In this document: positions 1 through 10,101 of the stretch, in pieces | How the letters are laid out: every line of letters begins with the position of its first letter | Numbering within the stretch: position 1 is the first letter of the stretch | Origin: Conidiobolus incongruus B7586 | Lineage: Eukaryota > Entomophthoromycota > Entomophthoromycetes > Entomophthorales > Conidiobolaceae | Direction of reading: 5' to 3' | NCBI GenBank assembly: GCA_000697335.1 | Contig: JNEM01006273.1 | Span: 1-12,490 of the forward strand | Length of the DNA stretch: 12,490 nt | The notes under the pieces: model-generated | Databases searched by the model: none | Told to the model about the DNA's origin: nothing | The model's input: the letters and a program-made list of their open reading frames with translations, nothing else | Position numbers and translations under genes: made by a program

Positions 1-399
1 AAGTTTAAATTAAAATTGATTAATAAAAATATAAAATAAATATTTTATAATTTAACTAAAACTTAAAAAAAGTTAGAGTAGCTATTGCTTAATAGAATTA
101 CTAAAGTATAGTTAGAAACTAAGGTTTTTATAATAAATTATTATAATTGATGAATTTTAAGTTTTTTTATATAATCCTTTATTAAAACATAAATCAAAGT
201 GTTTGATTAAGTTAAATCAACTTTTTCTATAAATACCTTTAATTAAACTCTTTATTAATAAATAAATGTTAATTGTAGTAATAAATTATAATAACAAATG
301 CTATTTTTATTTAGTTTTTAAAAGAAGATTAATTAATAAAGTTTATATTTTTTTAAATAAAATTATTTTAAATTAGTATACTAAATATAATTTAAAAAA
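1..399. other. AT-rich stretch, probable continuation of the left-end repeat
   Basis: No gene is visible. The DNA is almost entirely A and T, with every frame closed by frequent stops, and its texture matches the repeat copy that follows. The matching copy at the other end of the window stops at position 12490, so this part has no partner to compare with. Its membership in the repeat is therefore inferred from composition only. Confidence 0.4.
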
Positions 400-715
400 C
401 TTATTATTTTGCTTGATAATTGTAAAATACATAAATTTAAAGCTGTAAATAGTTTTCTAATTAAAAATAATTAGAAAAAACTACCATATCTAGTATATTC
501 TTTAGATTATAACCTATGTAATTATAATTATTTTAAGCAATTAAAAAACTAACTTATAGGAAAGAAAATATCTATAGGAAAATTTAATTAGTTTGTAAAA
601 TATTAAATTTCAGTCTTTAATAAAAAAAATTATTTTTTAAGTGTAAAATCTTTGTTAAAAGTATAATAAAAGATTATTAAAAATAAGAGATTATTAATTT
701 TATATTATATATTTA
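400..715 (+). repeat. Left copy of an inverted, decayed AT-rich repeat
   Basis: This segment aligns, nearly without gaps for the first 210 bases, to the reverse complement of 12175-12488. A shared anchor is the 17-base string GTCTTTAATAAAAAAAA near 613-629. In a 68-column block that I compared by eye, 14 positions differed, so identity is near 79% there and somewhat lower elsewhere. About half of the differences are C/T or G/A transitions. G+C is near 12% in the same block. It looks like an old interspersed element that has drifted or been mutated toward A+T. No coding domain is recognisable, so the family is unknown. Similarity may continue weakly to about 850, but low complexity prevents a firm call. 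Confidence 0.8.
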
Positions 716-1930
716 TTTTTACTTTTTATATATTAAAACATATATTTTTTTCAATCACAAAAAATTCCCATTATTTAAATCACAAATAATATAAAATTTT
801 AAAATTTTTAATAGTAAAATATTATTTAAAAAAATTAATTAATAAATTAATTTAAAATAACATTGAAAACAGTTCTAATTATACTATAAAACAATTATTA
901 AAAATTACTAGATTTTCATAAAATATTTTATAATATTTGTTTGATTTTAAATTAAACATATATTAATTTGAAACATTTCGAAATTCAAATTTTATACTAG
1001 GCATATTAAATTATAAGATATGATAATTTATATAAGAATAAACTTAATCTGATAGTTCTTTCTAATAATACATTTACTTGACTTAATTGCTCTAAATTTT
1101 TATTCTATTTTATAAAAATCAAATATATCAAAATTATATGGAATCATTTGTCAATTAATTCATTATTGAATAAATTAAGAATTTATTATTTTGTTTAAAT
1201 ATTTTGAACAACTGAGGTATAGACAAAAGTTGGAAATTTAGATAATTAGAGCCGAGTGAAGGTATTTGTGAACCAAACTAGTAAATAATTATATATGTAT
1301 ACATATTATCGATACAAATTTTTATTATACCATAAAATACACCAAAAAATATTTGGTAAGAATTTTCTTTAAGTTGAAAAAGTATTTGTAATCTATAAAA
1401 ATATCAATGAGTTTATTAATTTCAGAATATATGTTGATATTAAAATAAAATCATACTAAAGTGTAATAATAATATATAATATTTGAATTAATTTATGTTA
1501 AACTATTATAATATTTATCAAAATTTAATTGATTTTGGTTGTATATGATTTTTACATATTATCAAATATTTGGATATACATGAACAAGTCAAAAACTTAT
1601 ATTTGAAACTAAAATAAAAATAATAATAAATGCGATTCAATATGTTAACTTAATTTAATAGTTATATAGATCATATTTCAATAGAATTTTATATTGCATC
1701 GATTTTATTATTGTCACATATTAGATTTTTGAATCCTATTTCTAAAATTATTAAATTATAACTATATAAATTCGTAGAATAACTATTTTATGTTAGTGAG
1801 ATAAATGCTAATAAATTTATTAGTGTAATGTTGTAAAGTTTTCAAATTCAAGTTTAAAGAATTGAATTGCAGAAAAATGCAGGAATGTTTTGAAAAATTG
1901 AAAATTATAATGATTAAATTTAAATAATAA
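716..1930. other. Gene-free AT-rich spacer
   Basis: No open frame of useful length, tRNA or clear repeat is visible. A short patch at about 1208-1285 is less AT-rich than its surroundings but has no recognisable content. The right part probably holds the 3' flank of the minus-strand transporter transcript. Confidence 0.6.
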
Positions 1931-1934
1931 AAAC

Positions 1935-1940
1935 TTTATT
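1935..1940 (-). terminator. Polyadenylation signal of the sugar transporter
   Basis: On the minus strand this reads AATAAA within TTGAATAAAGTTTTT, about 60 bases beyond the transporter stop codon. Hexamer, orientation and distance suit a eukaryotic mRNA 3' end. In DNA this AT-rich such hexamers also arise by chance, so the position after the stop is the main support. Confidence 0.5.
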
Positions 1941-1999
1941 CAAAGGATATATAACACAAAGTATTGATAAAAATATAAAATTAAATGAGTATATAACTT

Positions 2000-3454
2000 T
2001 TAAGCAGCAGCTTCTTTGGCTTTGGAGGTGGGAGCATTTTCAGTGATAGCTCCGAATACTTGATCCATCTCTTCAAGTGTCTTGCCCTTAGTTTCAGGGA
2101 ACCAGAAGTAAATGGATATAATCATAATAGCACAAAAAACAGCGAAAATAATATACAAACCGAAACCAATCTTTTTCATCAAGATGGGAGTGACTTGACC
2201 AATAATGAAGTTGAATAACCAGTTGGATGCAGTAGCGAGAGCAACACCTTTGGCACGAATATTCAATGGGAAGATTTCAGAAGGATAGATCCAGGCGATA
2301 GGACCCCATGAGAAAGCGAAACCAGCAACGAATACATAGACAAAAACGATAACACTATAAGTAGCTCCTTGATTAGTGACAATGGCTTTATCACCTTCAA
2401 ATTTAGTGTAAACACCAATCAAGGTACCAACAATGGTCATAGCAACACCCATGATCATAGCACCAGAAATCAGAGTCTTACGACGACCCCAGGAATCGAC
2501 ATAAAGGACAGCAGGGATAGTAGACAAGACGTTGACAACACCATTGATTGCTTGGGCAAGCAATTTACCTTGATTATCCCCTAAACCAGCGCTTGCGAAG
2601 ATAGAAGGAGCATAGTACATAATAGCATTGATACCAGTCAATTGTTGCAAGGCTTGAATAAGAATACCAAGACCAATTCTACGACGGCAACGAGGGCCGA
2701 AAACTTGAGACCAAGTAGTACTAGCAGCTGCTGCACGCTCGAGTTCAACTTCTTCAGAGATCTCATTGAATTCAACAAGAACACGCTCATCATTCAAATT
2801 GCCATTAGCACGAAGCTTGGCTAAGACTTGTTTGGCATCTTCGTGGCGACCTTTTTTGATTAACCAACGAGGAGAGTGAGACAAGAACATACAACCAGCA
2901 GCGAGGATAACGGCAGGGACAATTTGGAGACCAAGAGGAACTCTCCAGGTGGTATCTCCATTTGTGAAAGTGAAGGCATAGTTCAAAATGAAAGCAAGGA
3001 AAATACCAATGGTAATGGCCCATTGCTGGAGGGAAATCAATCGACCTCTAAGCTCAGGGGGAGAGATTTCGGATTGATAGAGGGGAACAGCCATACTCAA
3101 TACACCAATAGACAAACCGGCAATGACACGTCCAGTGACCATAAGACCTAATCCGCTAGAGGCAGTTTGAAGGGCAGCACCAAGGGTAAAGACACCAGAA
3201 CCAATTAAAATGGTGTATTTTCTACCGAAATAATCACAAGACCATCCAGAAAAAAGAGAACCAAGAAAGCAACCAGCCATGAGAGAAGATACAATACCTC
3301 CCTCTACGCTTGAATCAAGCTCTCCATTATGACCAAAGAGCGCTATAAAGTGAGGCTGGACAATGACACCAGAGATGACACCAATGTCATAACCAAACAA
3401 GAGACCACCTATAGCGGCTAAACTAGCACAAAAATAAACAAACGCTTGACCCAT
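2000..3454 (-). CDS. Sugar transporter, major facilitator superfamily (hexose/monosaccharide type)
   Basis: A 484-residue plasma-membrane carrier, probably sugar:proton symport or facilitated hexose uptake, with the family's usual 12 membrane segments. Motifs in order: GGLLFGYDIG in segment 1 (16-25), DYFGRK in loop 2-3 (74-79), PLYQSEISPPELRGR (124-138), the SPRWL signature (194-198), QQLTGIN (270-276), WGRRK (322-326), YPSEIFPLNIRAKG (390-403) and PETKGKTLEEMD (453-464). Residues aligning with the GLUT1/XylE sugar site are present: Q144, Q270, Q271, N276, N308, W388 and N411. The N-terminus is short, with segment 1 starting near residue 5. The first ATG is favoured because a TATA box lies about 100 bp upstream. 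The frame is uninterrupted and intronless, near 45% G+C, with codons such as GGT and GCT favoured, which suggests high expression. The exact substrate cannot be read from sequence. Confidence 0.96.
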   Translation of the reverse strand: MGQAFVYFCASLAAIGGLLFGYDIGVISGVIVQPHFIALFGHNGELDSSVEGGIVSSLMAGCFLGSLFSGWSCDYFGRKYTILIGSGVFTLGAALQTASSGLGLMVTGRVIAGLSIGVLSMAVPLYQSEISPPELRGRLISLQQWAITIGIFLAFILNYAFTFTNGDTTWRVPLGLQIVPAVILAAGCMFLSHSPRWLIKKGRHEDAKQVLAKLRANGNLNDERVLVEFNEISEEVELERAAAASTTWSQVFGPRCRRRIGLGILIQALQQLTGINAIMYYAPSIFASAGLGDNQGKLLAQAINGVVNVLSTIPAVLYVDSWGRRKTLISGAMIMGVAMTIVGTLIGVYTKFEGDKAIVTNQGATYSVIVFVYVFVAGFAFSWGPIAWIYPSEIFPLNIRAKGVALATASNWLFNFIIGQVTPILMKKIGFGLYIIFAVFCAIMIISIYFWFPETKGKTLEEMDQVFGAITENAPTSKAKEAAA

Positions 3455-3552
3455 TGAGTCCGATAATGTTAAATAATAACAAGGAAGGTGTTTATATTAA
3501 TTAAAATGGGCAATTAGGGATACTATAAAGAAACTGTTACACTAGGAGCCTG

Positions 3553-3560
3553 CTTTTATA
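3553..3560 (-). promoter_or_regulatory. TATA box of the sugar transporter
   Basis: The minus strand reads TATAAAAG here, followed by CAGGC, about 98 bp upstream of the transporter ATG. Transcription starting some 30-60 bp downstream would leave a 5' leader of roughly 40-70 bases containing the pyrimidine-rich stretch CACCTTCCTTG. The strong match and the higher local G+C make it a credible core promoter. No glucose-responsive site was recognised. Confidence 0.6.
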
Positions 3561-3564
3561 TTTG

Positions 3565-4032
3565 CCAATTCTTTAATTCTCAGATCACATTGGATTGATA
3601 AAGCGAATAATTCCATATTTGATTTGTGTAATCTTAAATGAGTAGAAAATTGTAATTATACTTGATTGAGTATAATGAAAATATGAAATCAGACATTTAT
3701 TTCTCAATTTTAACAAATTATATAATTAGAAAAATAGACAACTTTTCAAACAGCTATACATAGTTCTAGATTAAGGCGCAAGTTATAAAGCATTAAACAA
3801 ACTGTCGTCTTAAATTTATAAATAATTCCATCATTGTTAACCAATCAATTTTGAGCTATTATTGTTATATAATCGAGTTGAGTCTTATAATATTCAATTA
3901 TATTATATCATCAAAAATAATATTTATCAGATATGTAATACATAATTTCAATTTTAAACAAAAAAGGGAATATTAAATTACAAAATTACAAATCAAATAA
4001 AATTAATTATAAATAATATTTTGAAATATTGC

Positions 4033-4035
<3 letters not shown>
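3565..4035. other. Upstream spacer of the transporter
   Basis: AT-rich DNA without a gene. It probably includes the distal regulatory region of the minus-strand transporter, but no specific operator can be named. No RNA gene is visible. Confidence 0.5.

Positions 4036-4093
<58 letters not shown>
4036..4093. repeat. (TAA)n microsatellite, about 19 uninterrupted copies
   Basis: A perfect trinucleotide run of 57-58 bases. It is flanked by inverted 7-mers: ATTGCAT at 4028-4034 and ATGCAAT at 4092-4098. The purity suggests a recently active slippage site. Confidence 0.97.
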
Positions 4094-4094
<1 letters not shown>

Positions 4095-4477
4095 CAATTT
4101 AGTACAATATATTTTAGATGAATTTATCAGGTTATATATATTACTTTAAGAAAAAAATATAAAATGACTATTTTTTGAGGAGAATTAATAATGAAATTAT
4201 AAGCTTAATTTAGAGTAAAGGGATGATGAAATATTGCTCAATAATATCAAATTGCTCATTGCTTCATAACAAATAAACGTTATCGTGGAGCGGTTAACCA
4301 CTATATACTGAATTAACGATTTTACTGATTAATAAGTGAATTAAAACATCTAACATAAACTGATCATAACGGATATTTTGGAACTTATTCGAGTTAAATT
4401 CGTTGAATTACAAATCTCCCTAAATTTTTTCATAGTCAAATTCGAAAAAAATTCTGTGAAATATTTTGTCGAAGCTC

Positions 4478-4495
4478 CACTTTAAAAATAAAGTG
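4478..4495. repeat. Perfect 7-bp inverted repeat
   Basis: CACTTTA, a 4-base A loop, then TAAAGTG. It sits in a locally less AT-rich patch, with AACAGGAGG just after it. No run of T follows that would make it a Pol III terminator. Its role is unknown and it may be chance. Confidence 0.5.
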
Positions 4496-5147
4496 AACAG
4501 GAGGATAAAAAATTTCAGGGGCTATTTTACCACTTTTAATAATTTTTCAAATATGACAAATTTACTCTCTGATTGAATAGATATATTATTTTTAGCTCTT
4601 TTAATTCAATTGGATATTATTGAGTAGTAGATAATAAGGAATAACTTCAGAACTGTCAGTTATTTTAACACTTGGATTAAATGATTCCCATTGTGTACAT
4701 TGAAAAACTAGCTATAATAAACTTAAGGAACTAAGATATGTTACTGAGATTTGATGTATCAATATGTACACCATTGTATTATTTAATAATTTAATAATAA
4801 TTTGTCAAATAAACTGAAAAGTTCAACTTATTCTAGCGTTACAATTGAATATACAAAAGTTGTACAAATAATAATAATTTAAAATATGTAAGATTTTCTC
4901 CACTCTAATTTTTAAAAATATAAAAAAATTATCTAACAAAATAATAAATATGAAGAATAGTATCCATTACCTGAAAAATAATCACTGATGTATAAAGAGA
5001 TAACGTTCTAGTCAATGTTGATAAACATATTTCCGATACTCTGCAATCAAATTGAATAAAATCAGAAAATTTTCCCAAAGAAGCATTGAATAAAATGTTA
5101 AAATAAAGTGGAAATTAGTTCGGGGAGAAGTTTAATTGTCTACTGGG

Positions 5148-5220
5148 CTTAATCGAAACTATGACAAGTGGAGTTGCACATTCGGATGATCTTTAAATTT
5201 CTAATTGGGGTTCGATTAAG
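5148..5220. repeat. Spaced 10-bp inverted repeat in a GC-raised patch
   Basis: The arms CTTAATCGAA (5148-5157) and TTCGATTAAG (5211-5220) are exact reverse complements separated by 53 bases. Each is preceded by a run of three or four G. The enclosed DNA is richer in G+C than its surroundings. The GGTTCGATT string resembles a Pol III B box, but no tRNA cloverleaf can be built around it. Confidence 0.6.
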
Positions 5221-7610
5221 TAGCTAGATAATACTTCAATTCATTTGAATACTTATATCATATCAATATCTTTAGTTAACTCTCAATATTATCAATCTGA
5301 ATTGATAACAATCAATCATGTGATATAAGAAATTTTTCTCAAATTTTCTAATTTGGAAAGTTTAAAAATAATATCAAATTTTAACATTCTGTTTTTCCAA
5401 TAATTGAGTAATGAGTATAAATATTTGAATATTCCCAAATATGTAACATTTTTAGGTTGTAATTTATATTGGAGAAAAGATATGTGAAAATACTATTATT
5501 TATGATCAAATAATTGATAATAAACTATCCATTTTCAAAATCTATATAAAAACTTCAAATTTTACTAATTTTAAAAATTTTTATTATATCTTGAATTATA
5601 TTACGGAAAAATATTAACTTGATTGATGAAAATTGAATAGTCCCTGATTTTACTATTATAATTTTTTGTTATTAGGATAAATTCGAATCATTTTAAACCT
5701 GTATAATTAAAATTAAAATTGTAGCATTTTTGATCTATTTATTATTTGAAATATCCTTAAATCATTATCATAACAGTATTAAGATAGATATTTTGTCACG
5801 TGATATTTCAAACTATCATTTAATGATGTTATCATCAGAATATACAAAACAGAAATATTAATTGTATCATCAAGCTCTAATGCATATTATAATTTAACGT
5901 TAAACCAGCTTCACTGCACGAAAGTTTTAATAGTTAATTCACATAAATATGTACCATAATAAAGATAAATTGATTATTAGCATAAAATATTCAAATATAC
6001 TAAAAATGTTTAAATCAAAAGATATTGATGATTTTAGTTTATATAGTTTAGTAATCATCCTAATATATTAATTGTTTAGTTAAGTTTATCAACAATAAAT
6101 GATTTAGTATTTGATACAACTTGACTAATATTGCTTTGTTCTTAGTTTTTGATATACTAAAAAATACTATTAAATTATTATATAAAGTAGATTATCACAA
6201 ATATATTAAAGCATGACCTAGTGATTTTTTCATAAATTGAGAAAATTTCAATTAATAGTATGTATGGTTCGATTAACATATTCCAAATAGTTTTATCATT
6301 CAAAATTTTTATTGAAGATGATACTAGAGATATGATTTTAATAATATCCAATGGATTAATTATTATCATCAAATGATTATTCTTACTACAATTTAGGTGT
6401 ATATCAATCCATAATTAAGCAACTATATTTATTACAAAAGCCATAATGATAATTAATTCTATTGAATACGATTTGATAATTATGACTAATAAAATATAGA
6501 AATATGAGCGAATATCAATATCCTAATAATGGTATAGTTCGTTTTGTATTTTGGGGAATATTTAATGATGGAATATGAATCTGTTGGCCTTAATTTATAG
6601 AATTTATTTTTTAAATACAATATCAATAGAGAATTTTAAAATAAAGCTTCATTATTTTTTTGAAAGTGAAAATAGATTTAATCTTAGTTTTATCTGAATC
6701 CTTGATATTTTAAAAATTTGCTTATTTGTACTTAATCATGATATTTAGCCACTTTTTATTTTAAATCATTCTAGAGATTGGTATCTAATATGAATATATT
6801 AATAGTTTGTTTTCATTAATTTATTTTTGTATTGAATAGTATGATATTAAGTTGTTTGCAAATATCAATTTTATTTTCATTAAAATAGAACATTGGTTGA
6901 TAAGCAAGATTAACTTGTAATAAATACTATAATTTCAAGTCGTCAATAAATTTCAAATCAACTTCGTAACAGTTATATTATTATCAAAATAATCTATATT
7001 ATACACAATCGTTATTTAAAATCAATTTGATGGAGATTTAATAATTTATCATTTATAATTAGATTAAGCTAGATATTTTAAACCGCAGAATTGCTGATAT
7101 ATGATTTAGAAATATTGTAAATGTAATACAAATATATAACTTGATATGTTCATACTTTGATAATTTCAATTGATTGATACAGCGGTTATATCTGGGGTTC
7201 AATTACTAACAATACATTCAATTTTTAACTCTGAAAATACTAAACTATGAATAATATTGCAAAATGAGCCTTAACTCTTACAATAAATCCTAACCAAAAT
7301 ATTTTATGATATTTGTAATTCGCGAAAATATTATATTTTTATAGATACATTCATTAATTACCATTGGATGATTTTGAGTCTGCAATTTATTTTATTTTGA
7401 GATTAATCAATTATTTATTTCTAATTTTGAAAAATATAAAGTAATATATATATTTTGATGTATTATATATTAGCATTAAATAATATCAAAGTTATAAAAT
7501 ATTGATGTTTAAGGTTGCTAAAATTATATTTTTTAATTGGATATAGTGATGATTAATGTAACCAATTAACCAATCTCAGTTTAGTGAATATTAGTAAATT
7601 CTAAGATACA

Positions 7611-7632
7611 ATATATATATATATATATATAT
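7611..7632. repeat. (AT)n microsatellite, 11 copies
   Basis: An uninterrupted alternating AT run of 22 bases. Such runs are common in AT-rich nuclear DNA. Confidence 0.95.
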
Positions 7633-9190
7633 GACTTATTTCTTCATTAGATATTTCAAAATAATTTTAATAATGTCATAAATTACATTGTCTTGATTGC
7701 AAAATATTGTAATTTAAATTTTTTTGGCAATTAATAATTAATTATTATCATTCTGGTGATTATTTCTTAGTGATTATTATATATTTTAATTTCTTTATCA
7801 CTCTTAGTTCAAACACTTTTTAAACTAATCAGCTGGATAAATTTATCATAGTTGGCTGATAAATTATATATTATATTTTGAAAAATGTAAATAAGATGTA
7901 TATAATTTATAAGTAACTAAAAAAGAATAAGTTTAAAATTATATCACTATATATTATTTGGGTCTACCTTTATTTATTATTATTATTATTATTAAAATAA
8001 AAAATAAATTGCTTTATGATTAACTATATAAAATTATTAAGCTTAATTATATTTAAAGCTGATTACATTTGAGATTATACAAATAGTTACATAATATAAT
8101 GTGAATGAAAGTAAACTCTAAAACAAGAAATATTTAGTTAATATTTACTTGATTCAAAACAATTTATAAATAATATACAAGATCCTTGAAAAGCCATCAA
8201 TTAATAGCAATTTATTATATATTTTCATCATATTAATATCTATTTAATAATCTATTTGGATAAAGTTAAATTTTGATTGAAATAGATAAATAGTTTTTTA
8301 ATATTAAATATTTATCCTATCCAATTCAAATATCTATTATAATTATCAATATTTATTTTTCTTAAGGGCAAAATTATTGTGTAAAGAAAATTCCGATAAT
8401 TATGAATTCAATGAGAATCCACAATATATATCACTCTATTTTAGAATTATCCATAATTTTCAGACCCGAAAAAATTCCAAATCTAGAAAAAACAAACTTA
8501 TAACCAAATTCATAAATTGTATGCAAGATCTTATCATCATAAAATCACTTGATTATTTTAAATTACCATCAACAGTAAATCTTCTCTCTTATCATTCAAA
8601 TATAATTATCGAAGTACTTTGATATTTTTATTTATAAAAATTGACCATTATATATCCCAGTTAACCTATTTATTAAATTCATTGTGATTTATATCTTTGT
8701 TTCAATTTTTGATGAATAAAATTAATGCTAAGATCATATAATGATCAAATAATATTAATTTCAAAATTAACTGTTTTAAATTTATTCTAGAGTTTAACTT
8801 ATACTTTACAATTGATTTTTGTGATAATAGTTCTTAGTTATATCTGATAATACTAATAAACAATATTTAAATCATGATGCCATATCTTAATCTTATCCAC
8901 ATACTTTCATGTCTCAATGCTAAATTTAATGAAATTTATAATAAAAACTAGAAAAATAGTTAATATACAAGTGAGGAGTATATATTATTAACATAAAAAT
9001 AGATATAGCTTTTATTAATAAATAATTATATCATCTCAGACTTCAAATTATTGGATAAATATTTATCAAAATAACATAAAATAATTTGTTTATCAATGAA
9101 AAATCAGCACCATCTTAAATGAGGTGATATATGAATGGATTGATAATTAATAAAGAACAATAGTAAATTAATATATTTAATACTTTTATA
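7633..9190. other. Gene-free AT-rich spacer, second part
   Basis: No supported gene. The block 8341-8640 is richer in C and A on the plus strand and holds one frame open for 82 codons (8377-8622), but it has no ATG start and no recognisable domain. Otherwise the DNA is dense in A/T with short dispersed stops. Confidence 0.6.
7974..7994. repeat. (TTA)n microsatellite, 7 copies
   Basis: A perfect 21-base trinucleotide run. It is the same repeat class, on the opposite strand, as the longer TAA tract at 4036. Confidence 0.93.
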
Positions 9191-9222
9191 TTCGAAATTT
9201 ACTCTGCTAATAATGGTTTTGT

Positions 9223-9433
9223 GGTTACTTAGATAGTAACCCGCCCGACCATATTCATCTCGCGATCTATTACCTTATCAAGATATAACCCAGGAATACC
9301 CGTTGCACCATTTCAAGGTCTCATTTTCCTGAAGGCGAAATACACTTCTTTACACTATCTAGGGCCGACGAATAGTCTAGAAAAGAATCATTGTGGGAAT
9401 AAATTTCATTATCACCTTCGGTCTTCTGTGAAG
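9223..9433 (-). ncRNA. Candidate structured non-coding RNA, family not established
   Basis: G+C rises to about 40% here against roughly 20% around it, yet no frame looks like a known protein. Read on the minus strand, the RNA forms consecutive hairpins: 9423-9433 (CUUC/GAAG); 9395-9416 (7 of 8 pairs); 9345-9385, pairing CUUUUCUAGACUAUU with GAUAGUGUAAAGAAG at 13 of 15 positions; 9306-9337 (CGCC-UUCAGG with CC-U-UGAA-AU-GGUG); 9244-9294 (CCUGG, UUAUAU and CUU pairing with GAG, AUAUGG and UCGGG); and 9223-9241 (perfect GGUUACU/AGUAACC). Several pairs are G-U on the minus strand and would be mismatches on the plus strand, which favours minus. The 5' end is probably between 9434 and 9555. It is not U1, U2, U4, U5, U6, 5S or a tRNA. 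A weak resemblance to snR30/U17 is discussed in the findings. The alternative is an exon of an unrecognised gene: one plus-strand frame is open for 79 codons (9233-9469) but has no ATG. Confidence 0.5.
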
Positions 9434-9535
9434 CTCATTACACCCTTAGCTAACATTAATAAAACACCTTAACCCAAACTACCAAACAAACAACAAACAA
9501 GTCGCTTTCTTTCCTATTATCAATGTTTTACTAGC
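9434..9535. other. Strand-asymmetric C/A-rich flank of the GC island
   Basis: The plus strand is rich in C and A (for example ACCAAACAAACAACAAACAA) and then in pyrimidines (CTTTCTTTCC); the minus strand is correspondingly G/U-rich. It may be the 5' part or leader of the minus-strand RNA candidate, or a promoter-like tract. Nothing decides between these. Confidence 0.35.
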
Positions 9536-9555
9536 AAACTGTCGAATCACAGTTT
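9536..9555. repeat. Perfect 7-bp hairpin at the edge of the GC island
   Basis: AAACTGT, loop CGAATC, then ACAGTTT. It marks the edge where composition falls back to background. It could be a 5' hairpin of the minus-strand RNA or a 3' hairpin of a plus-strand one. The loop and flank carry TCGAATC, which resembles the core of a Pol III B box, but the match is partial. Confidence 0.5.
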
Positions 9556-9559
9556 AAAA

Positions 9560-10101
9560 TGCTTCATCATATTCCATATGGAGAAAATTTATTGATTTGA
9601 AATTAATCAAAAGGTTGAAATTCATCGTGAATACTCAGGACTTGTCTCTTAATATTTTTTTTTTCATCAGATTAATAATCCGAATGATTATTTTATTGAC
9701 TTTAATATATTCATATTTGATTTATTTAATTTAATAACTGATTTAGACAATAAATTTTTATAATATTTTGAGTATTGAATTCAGTTTTAAAAAGGATTTA
9801 AAATCTCAGAAATAGCAATTAATATAACCAATTACTATATAATAGGAAATCAATAAATTCATTCAAATAAGGTAAAAAATATTTAATTTTATAATGATAT
9901 ACAATATTAGAAACTACTATATGCAGATTTTGGGTTCTAATTAACATCCCATAATTATCAGATTAATTTTCAATTAATTAAATTAAATGAAACCATGAAA
10001 CTAAAACAATAATTTTGTCAATAAATTTTGTATCTAACAAAAATTATCAATAAAATCGTTTCCAATAAAAAGCATAAATACTAAATATATAACTATTCAC
10101 A
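9560..10101. other. Spacer upstream of the NOSIP gene
   Basis: AT-rich DNA. It contains a run of ten T at 9655-9664 followed by CATCAG, which could be a Pol III terminator for a plus-strand transcript or merely looks like a splice acceptor. Just before the NOSIP ATG are AT-rich strings such as ATATATAAC, but they lie too close to the start codon to call a TATA box. The start context is CACAATG, with A at -3. Confidence 0.5.

Larger units (their letters stand above)
4100..7610. other. Gene-free AT-rich spacer, first part
   Basis: About 3.5 kb in which all six frames are repeatedly closed. Slightly less AT-rich patches occur near 4250-4530 and 5110-5225. The first contains the palindrome GGTTAACC (4292-4299) and the second an inverted repeat, listed separately. 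A 64-codon minus-strand frame at 6178-6372 is of a length expected by chance at this composition. No tRNA or mobile-element domain was recognised. Confidence 0.6.

Noticed and set aside
2369-3151. Several open frames on both strands inside the transporter gene
   Set aside because: They are shadows of the 484-residue transporter in other frames.
5205-5225. tRNA suggested by GGGGTTCGATT
   Set aside because: The T stem cannot pair and no acceptor or anticodon arm can be built upstream.
6178-6372. 64-codon minus-strand frame starting ATG ATG
   Set aside because: It is made mostly of I, L, S, N and K codons in AT-rich spacer, of chance length, and without a recognisable motif.
8377-8622. 82-codon plus-strand open frame
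   Set aside because: It starts without ATG, shows no domain, and a rough estimate at about 80% A+T gives around one frame of this length by chance in a window this size.
9223-9450. Signal recognition particle RNA in the GC island
   Set aside because: The minus strand has TGTAAT (as in the fungal Alu domain) and GATCGCG followed by TGAAT (as in the S domain), but the conserved helix 8 AGCAG motif and a GNAR-looped helix 6 are missing.
9470-9480. CTTAACCC string as a telomerase RNA template
   Set aside because: It does not match a template for TTAGGG or another repeat I can support, and no telomeric DNA is in the window to compare.
9213-9555. RNase P, RNase MRP, U1-U6, U3, 5S rRNA or tRNA in the GC island
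   Set aside because: The diagnostic strings (for example ACTTACCT of U1, GCCTTTTAC of U5, ACAGAGA of U6, paired CR-I/CR-V of RNase P/MRP, box C/D of U3) are absent or in the wrong order.
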